Notes under the pieces: generated by a model
Told to the model about the DNA's origin: nothing
The model's input: only the letters and a program-made list of their open reading frames with translations
Databases searched by the model: none
Translations under genes and position numbers: made by a program
Shown: positions 60,601 to 64,000 of the stretch, one piece after another
How the letters are laid out: each line of letters begins with the position of its first letter
Position numbering within the stretch: the first letter of the stretch is position 1
Origin: CAZKEW01 sp964558915
GTDB taxonomy: Bacteria > Acidobacteriota > Aminicenantia > Aminicenantales > UBA8522
DNA: 64,000 nt
Direction of reading: 5' to 3'
Assembly: GCA_964558915.1 (NCBI GenBank)
Contig: CAZLFV010000002.1
Coordinates: 1 to 64,000, forward strand

Positions 60601-61039
60601 CCGGCCGGCGACGGGCGGTGGGTCTCCGAAAATATACTATTTTATCGGGCGAGCCTACGAATCTTCCGGCAAATCGCATGAAGCCGCCGCCGCTTATCAG
60701 CGGTCTGCGGGTTCAGGCCAAGACTTTTCTGAGTCCTCGTACTATCAAGGCTTGTCTTGGCGAAAACTCGGTGAGGCGGAGAAGGCTAGACAAGCGTTTG
60801 AGGATCTGATTCGGTTTGCCCGAGAAAGCTTAGAGAAGCGGCAGACCATGGACTATTTCGCCAAGTTCGGGATGAGGGAATCGGCCCTGAGACGAGAGGC
60901 GTATTACCATTATCTTTTGGGTTTGGGATTCCGCGGGATGGGGCGTCAAGGAGAAGCAGCCGCGGAATTCCAGAAAGCTATCGGCCTCCAGCCCTATTAT
61001 TTTCCTGCTCACAGACAGCTTGCCGCGTTCGGTCAATAA
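57671..61039 (+). CDS. Secreted DUF5107-TPR protein
   Basis: A 1122-residue exported protein with a signal peptide (about residues 1-27). The N-terminal about 450 residues form the DUF5107 region, with EIGGRIFEAVDKTNGYHFFY and GGVEWNIPHHHRATSFMPVD (in parts), related to galactose-mutarotase-like sugar-binding folds. A proline-rich hinge (PVVPPPPPPEI) follows, then about 13-16 tetratricopeptide-like helical repeats to the C-terminus (DVQANIALGRFYLVRALFGE; FALLHRNLGLAYAKV). Such proteins probably bind carbohydrates or assemble partners in the envelope. GGGGGAG precedes the ATG. Function unproven. Confidence 0.85.
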   Translation: MKNRHCLFTLPLVGMLIFLLFQPAPSLPPDDRVKVWKEPLVIPTYPIGAPEKNPIFYFGRAYQGARGPVYPYPFLDVLTDHRVDKTYAALFLENEFIRVCVLPEIGGRIFEAVDKTNGYHFFYRQHVIKPALIGLLGAWISGGVEWNIPHHHRATSFMPVDWSVSENPDGSKTIWVGETELRHRMKWVVGLTLRPGCSRLEVRLRIFNRTPLAHSILCWVNAAVQANENYQVIFPPGTTLATFHGKNQFSRWPISRDVYNRVDYTRGVDVSWWKNNPSPTSFFAWESEEDFLAGYDHGRKAGVVFFADHRLVPGKKFWTWGTGSEGKRWEKILTDTDGPYLELMFGSFSDNQPDYSWCEPYEAKIVTQCWFPIRNLGGVKNANADAALNLELKTDRRALVGLHTTSRHQGAKVVLTAQGKVVFEDTIGIGPDNPFTAEIPVAEGTPEESLHLSLMTADGKEIISHNPQHREATPLPEPVVPPPPPPEIRTNEELYLAGLRLEQFHNPAIEPDPYYEEALKRDPDDVQANIALGRFYLVRALFGEADAHLRRAVARLTKNYTRPKNGEAFYYLGLALRFQGKEQEAFDSFGRASWSEAWSAASDLQMAEIASAQGNFSGALEFVGRSLAANRWNAKALALEATLLREAGCLDEAEKRTREILALDPLDFWALNELCLVYSARGLKTEAQKALADLKMKMRDSVQSYLELALDYGSSGFWDDAVAVLLRLAGSENRQASLNPMIHYYLGYFAGRKGDKQKARQFCLEASQMPADYVFPFRLESIEVLEWAQKENPQDARAPYYLGNLFFDLQPARAIKEWERSTTLDGNFALLHRNLGLAYAKVNNDFPAAVACLEKALACDPNNPRLYFECDQLAELANFPPQERLARLRDNHSVVAQRDDSLMREISLLVDLGHYDQAIEILKTHHFHAWEGGGDISNIYEEAHLLRGQGYLAQKKYGHALRDFSAALEYPDNLEVARPATGGGSPKIYYFIGRAYESSGKSHEAAAAYQRSAGSGQDFSESSYYQGLSWRKLGEAEKARQAFEDLIRFARESLEKRQTMDYFAKFGMRESALRREAYYHYLLGLGFRGMGRQGEAAAEFQKAIGLQPYYFPAHRQLAAFGQ

Positions 61040-61055
61040 CCCCCCAAAAAGATTA

Positions 61056-61084
61056 TTGTTGAGAGGCGCTGAAGATATTATAAT
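61056..61084 (+). promoter_or_regulatory. Putative promoter of the transketolase gene
   Basis: TTGTTG (61056-61061) and TATAAT (61079-61084), 17-nt spacer. Confidence 0.6.
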
Positions 61085-61132
61085 GATTCCTTTTTGAAAG
61101 CCCGTTCCATCTCAAAGAGGGAGCAAGACCCA

Positions 61133-62968
61133 ATGAATAAAAGAAGAGTATTAGAAAAAATCGCCACGAGATTGCGCCTTCATTCTCTTCAAATGACAAC
61201 TGCAGCTGGCTCCGGGCATCCAACCACATGCCTGTCCATGGCCGATCTTGCCGCCTGCTTATTTTTTAGCGAGATGAGATATAACATCCGTGATCCCCAT
61301 GATTGGGGTAATGATGAGTTCGTGCTTTCTAAAGGCCATGCTGCGCCTATTCTCTGGGCCGCTTATGCAGAGGCCGGCATCCTCCCTCTCGAAGACCTGA
61401 TGAGCCTGCGGAGGATAACCTCTGACCTTGAAGGCCATCCGACGCCGCGAATGCCCTGGGTCAAAGCGGCCACAGGGTCTTTAGGGCAGGGCTTATCTGT
61501 CGGCGTCGGCATTGCCCTTGCGCAGAAGATCGGAAAATCACCCGGCCGGACATTCGTCATGATGGGCGACGGCGAGTGCGCGGAGGGGGGAGTCTGGGAA
61601 GCGGCGAACGCAGCCGTCCTTTTCGGGCTCAACAACCTGGTTGCCGTTGCGGATATCAACAGGCTGGGGCAATCTGAAGCGACCATGCACGGCCATGACC
61701 TAAGGGCCTATGAGCGCAAATTCAAGGCGTTTGGGTGGGAAGTCTTTAAGGTGGACGGCCACGATATCAGAGCCATCCTCGAAGCCTTTAAGAAAGTGCG
61801 GAAGGCCAAGGGCCCGGCGGTCGTCCTAGCCAGAACAATCAAGGGCAAGGGGGTCTCATTTGTCGAGGACCAGAACGGCTGGCACGGCAAGCCGTTGAAA
61901 GAGGAGGAATTGCGACGCGCTCTCCAAGAGATCGGCCCGATGCCGGAGATTGATTCGCGGAAGTATGTCCGCAAGCCCCGGACGGCAAAGCGGCCGCTCT
62001 GGAAGAAGGGGGTCGCCTTCAACAGAACTCAATACACCGACAAGACAGCCACACGCCTAGCGTACGGGATAGCTCTCCAGAGGATCGGCGAAGTCAATGA
62101 TTGGGTCGTGGCTCTGGACGGGGATGTGAAGAACTCGACCTACGCAGAGAAATTCTTTGAGGCCTTTCAGAAACGGTCGTTCCAATCGTATATTGCCGAA
62201 CAAAATATGGTCGGAATGGGTATCGGACTCTCGGCCAAGGGATTCATCCCTTTTATCGCCACATTTGCTGCCTTCCTCAGCCGGGCGCATGACCAGATCC
62301 GGATGTCGGGGTATTCTTTCTCCAACATCAAATTCTGCGGATCGCATGTCGGCGTGAGCATCGGAGAAGACGGCCCTTCCCAGATGGGGCTTGAAGATAT
62401 GGCCATTTTCAAACCCATTCCCGGGTGCGTTGTCCTCTATCCTTGCGACGCGTTTTCGACGGAAGGATGTCTGGAGTCCATGCTTTGCCAAGAAGGCCTG
62501 GCCTACTTGCGGACAACACGGCCAGCCACTCCGCTTCTGTATTCTCGGGAGGAGAGCTTTCCCATCGGCGGGTCCAAAGTCCTGCGCAAGGGGGATAAGG
62601 ACGTCGCTACGGTCATTGCCGCCGGCATCACGGTGTTCGAGGCGCTCAAGGCCCATGACGAACTGGAAAAAGAAGGCCTCGGAATCAGAGTGATTGACGC
62701 CTATTCCGTTCAACCCTTAGACACTGATACGATTCGCAAAGAAGTCGCTGAGACCGGCGGCAAGGTGATTGTTGTCGAGGACCATTTCCCGAGTGGCGGG
62801 CTCGGCGAAGCAGTTGCTCTGGCCTTGGACGGGAACGCCGAGATCGTCCATCTTTGCGTCACCAGCCTTCCTCGGTCGGGGAAACCTGCAGAGCTCATGG
62901 AGATGTACGGGATCAGCGCGTCTTATATTTTCAAAGCTGTTAGAGAGCTTATGGATATGGAGGCCTGA
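61133..62968 (+). CDS. tkt: Transketolase
   Basis: A 611-residue single-chain transketolase. TTAAGSGHPTTCLSMADL, the thiamine-diphosphate site GDGECAEGGVWEAANAA with ADINRLGQSE, GHD, and the pyrimidine domain (AEQNMVGMGIGLS; TFAAFLSRAHDQIRMSG) are all present in normal order, and the C-terminal domain closes the chain (VEDHFPSGGLGEAV). It interconverts pentose and triose/hexose phosphates in the cytosol. A GAGGGAG stretch precedes the chosen ATG; the frame extends 13 codons upstream to 61094, near the transcription start. Confidence 0.94.
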   Translation: MNKRRVLEKIATRLRLHSLQMTTAAGSGHPTTCLSMADLAACLFFSEMRYNIRDPHDWGNDEFVLSKGHAAPILWAAYAEAGILPLEDLMSLRRITSDLEGHPTPRMPWVKAATGSLGQGLSVGVGIALAQKIGKSPGRTFVMMGDGECAEGGVWEAANAAVLFGLNNLVAVADINRLGQSEATMHGHDLRAYERKFKAFGWEVFKVDGHDIRAILEAFKKVRKAKGPAVVLARTIKGKGVSFVEDQNGWHGKPLKEEELRRALQEIGPMPEIDSRKYVRKPRTAKRPLWKKGVAFNRTQYTDKTATRLAYGIALQRIGEVNDWVVALDGDVKNSTYAEKFFEAFQKRSFQSYIAEQNMVGMGIGLSAKGFIPFIATFAAFLSRAHDQIRMSGYSFSNIKFCGSHVGVSIGEDGPSQMGLEDMAIFKPIPGCVVLYPCDAFSTEGCLESMLCQEGLAYLRTTRPATPLLYSREESFPIGGSKVLRKGDKDVATVIAAGITVFEALKAHDELEKEGLGIRVIDAYSVQPLDTDTIRKEVAETGGKVIVVEDHFPSGGLGEAVALALDGNAEIVHLCVTSLPRSGKPAELMEMYGISASYIFKAVRELMDMEA

Positions 62969-62980
62969 GGACATCCTTCT

Positions 62981-63769
62981 TTGAAAGGCCGGTTTTACCT
63001 CCTGCGCTTATTTTTTTGCTCTTGTCTAATCGTTAGTGCCTCTGCCCATCCCATTTCCGGAAGGCCCAGCCAACATGACACGGGTACCGTAATCGCGGTC
63101 TATGACGGAGACACAGTCGAGGTTCAATTTTTTGAGGGGTCTTCGAAACGGATCAGGCTACTGGGCGTAGACACGCTCGAGATTGATGACCCGAGAGAAG
63201 AGGTGGCTTTTTGGGCTCTGCTGGCCAGGAGGTTCTCTTTTTTTCATCTTTATCGCAAGAACGTCCGGTTGACTTATGACCAGATCCGGGTGGACAAGTA
63301 TGGGAGAATCCTGGCTTATGTTTGGACGGACCAGGACAAGCTTTTCAATGACTTCATCATCAGAGAAGGCTTTGCTTACGCGTTCCTGAGCTTTCCCTTT
63401 CGGAGCGATATTCAACGCCTTTTTCGGGAAGCCCAGCAGGAGGCCCGCAAGAAGAAGAAGGGCCTCTGGCGGAAAGAAGAGCCGGAAACAATCTCCGATG
63501 CAATAGCGCGCCTGCGCCTGGGAGAATACCTATCGGTGCGGTTCAAATGCTCTTCTTTAAAAGAAGGGCGGTCGTTTATCTATCTGACCTCCGGAGCCGG
63601 GGAATTCGAAGCCGCGATTCCGCGGAGCCGGGCGGATGCTTTCCCCTCAATCAGGAACTCAATCGGCCGTGTTCTTATAGTCTCAGGTTTCCTCGAGGAC
63701 TATCGGGGCAGGCCTCAAATCGTTGTTTTTTTCCCACGCCAACTCCGCCCCGCAACTGGCCAGGAATGA
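62981..63769 (+). CDS. Secreted thermonuclease-family (SNase-like) nuclease
   Basis: A 262-residue protein with a signal peptide (about residues 5-23) and a staphylococcal-nuclease-like OB domain. VIAVYDGDTVEVQF contains the calcium-binding Asp, RIRLLGVDTLEID the first catalytic Arg region, and DKYGRILAYVW the strand with the second Arg; FNDFIIREGFAYAF follows. The C-terminal about 90 residues form a second OB-like domain (GEYLSVRFKCSS, VLIVSGFLEDYRG). The start codon is TTG at 62981 after CTGAGG. It lies 12 nt after the transketolase stop. Extracellular or periplasmic nucleic-acid cleavage is likely. Confidence 0.85.
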   Translation: MKGRFYLLRLFFCSCLIVSASAHPISGRPSQHDTGTVIAVYDGDTVEVQFFEGSSKRIRLLGVDTLEIDDPREEVAFWALLARRFSFFHLYRKNVRLTYDQIRVDKYGRILAYVWTDQDKLFNDFIIREGFAYAFLSFPFRSDIQRLFREAQQEARKKKKGLWRKEEPETISDAIARLRLGEYLSVRFKCSSLKEGRSFIYLTSGAGEFEAAIPRSRADAFPSIRNSIGRVLIVSGFLEDYRGRPQIVVFFPRQLRPATGQE

Positions 63770-63771
63770 GT

Positions 63772-63800
63772 TTGACATAAAGATGGCGTTGGATTATAGG
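63772..63800 (+). promoter_or_regulatory. Consensus-like promoter of the GlcD-like gene
   Basis: TTGACA (63772-63777) and TATAGG (63795-63800), 17-nt spacer. Confidence 0.5.
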
Positions 63801-63814
63801 TTTTCTGAGGAAAC

Positions 63815-64000
63815 ATGTACAAGAAAGTCGACCAAAGAATCCGCTGGCGGCTTGAAGAGCTTGTCGGTCCAGAAAACTTAGTTTGCGATCCCGAGAAGAT
63901 GGCCGACTACAGCCACGATGAATTTTCTCTCCATGATATCAGAAGAACCCCGGAGGCCGTGGTCAAGCCTCAAAGAACCGAAGAGGTCGCTGCTGTGCTC
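63815..64000 (+). CDS. FAD-binding oxidase, GlcD/D-lactate dehydrogenase family (partial)
   Basis: Only the first 62 codons lie in the window and the frame is open at its end. It reads MYKKVDQRIRWRLEELVGPE, then MADYSHDEFS and RTPEAVVKPQRTEEVAAVL. This is the usual start of glycolate oxidase subunit GlcD-type flavoproteins, just before the FAD-binding PP motif region. TGAGGAAAC precedes the ATG. Substrate (glycolate, D-lactate or another 2-hydroxyacid) cannot be judged from this piece. Confidence 0.8.
   Translation, partial: MYKKVDQRIRWRLEELVGPENLVCDPEKMADYSHDEFSLHDIRRTPEAVVKPQRTEEVAAVL

Noticed and set aside
1..64000. tRNA, rRNA, CRISPR arrays, integrases or IS elements
   Set aside because: Intergenic regions were read on both strands. 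No cloverleaf-like sequence, rRNA segment, spaced direct-repeat array or transposase motif was seen.

Overview
This 64-kb window reads as an ordinary bacterial chromosome segment from a moderately GC-rich, strictly or facultatively anaerobic organism that uses cytochromes heavily. No rRNA, tRNA, CRISPR array, integrase or transposase was found. The gene set suggests an Acidobacteriota/Aminicenantia-like lineage: System II cytochrome c maturation, many multiheme cytochromes, indolepyruvate oxidoreductase with a fused ADP-forming acyl-CoA synthetase, and DUF5107-TPR, DUF4382 and DUF6599-type proteins. The taxonomic call is inference; no marker gene decides it. Many genes carry readable sigma70-type promoters (TTGnnn, 16-18 nt spacer, TAnnnT-like), and several of these settle start codons.

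Region 1 (1-23.9 kb) is mostly housekeeping and small metabolic units: methylthioadenosine phosphorylase with a PfkB kinase, a BAAT-type hydrolase, stand-alone TrpB2, a DUF4382 lipoprotein, a POT-like transporter, yebC-ruvC-ruvA-ruvB-queA, a copper-handling unit (DUF2892 protein, CopA, cupredoxin, YHS protein), mnmA, an Xaa-Pro peptidase and carAB. A remnant of a DegT-type aminotransferase gene lies near 24.0 kb.

Region 2 (24.3-42.9 kb, minus strand) is the most striking part. Eight multiheme c-type cytochromes carry 78 CXXCH motifs plus three expanded ones (CX3CH and CX4CH). They sit with a Rieske protein, a b6-like cytochrome b, a di-heme cytochrome b and the ResB/CcsA haem ligation machinery. 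Three transcription units are visible. (a) A promoter at 36.68 kb drives an octaheme HAO-like protein, ResB, CcsA, an 18-haem NapC-like cytochrome, Rieske, cytochrome b and a 9-haem cytochrome. (b) A promoter at 28.23 kb drives a c554-type tetraheme, two roughly 11-haem membrane-anchored cytochromes and a di-heme cytochrome b. (c) A promoter at 42.31 kb drives an MtrA-like decaheme (frameshifted in its signal peptide), an MtrB/PioB-type porin and a 775-residue decaheme built from two 5-haem halves with EF-hand-like calcium loops. Together they suggest a route from quinol through periplasmic wires to an outer-membrane conduit, that is, extracellular electron exchange. An Rrf2-family regulator sits next to unit (c), and near-identical palindromes occur in its own and the unit (c) promoter regions.

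Region 3 (43-51.9 kb, plus strand) encodes indolepyruvate oxidoreductase and a fused ADP-forming acyl-CoA synthetase, a 2-oxoacid fermentation route yielding ATP and reduced ferredoxin. A GH2 glycosidase, a DUF6599-type protein, a Tat-exported DUF362 protein and an FmdB zinc ribbon follow.

Region 4 (51.9-64 kb) holds a minus-strand operon (small membrane protein, YggS, dipeptide epimerase, AOAS-type PLP transferase, secreted protein), then plus-strand dGTPase-like, DUF5107-TPR, transketolase, secreted nuclease and the start of a GlcD-like flavoprotein. Two copies of a structured MITE-like repeat lie at 36.8-37.1 and 56.3-56.5 kb.
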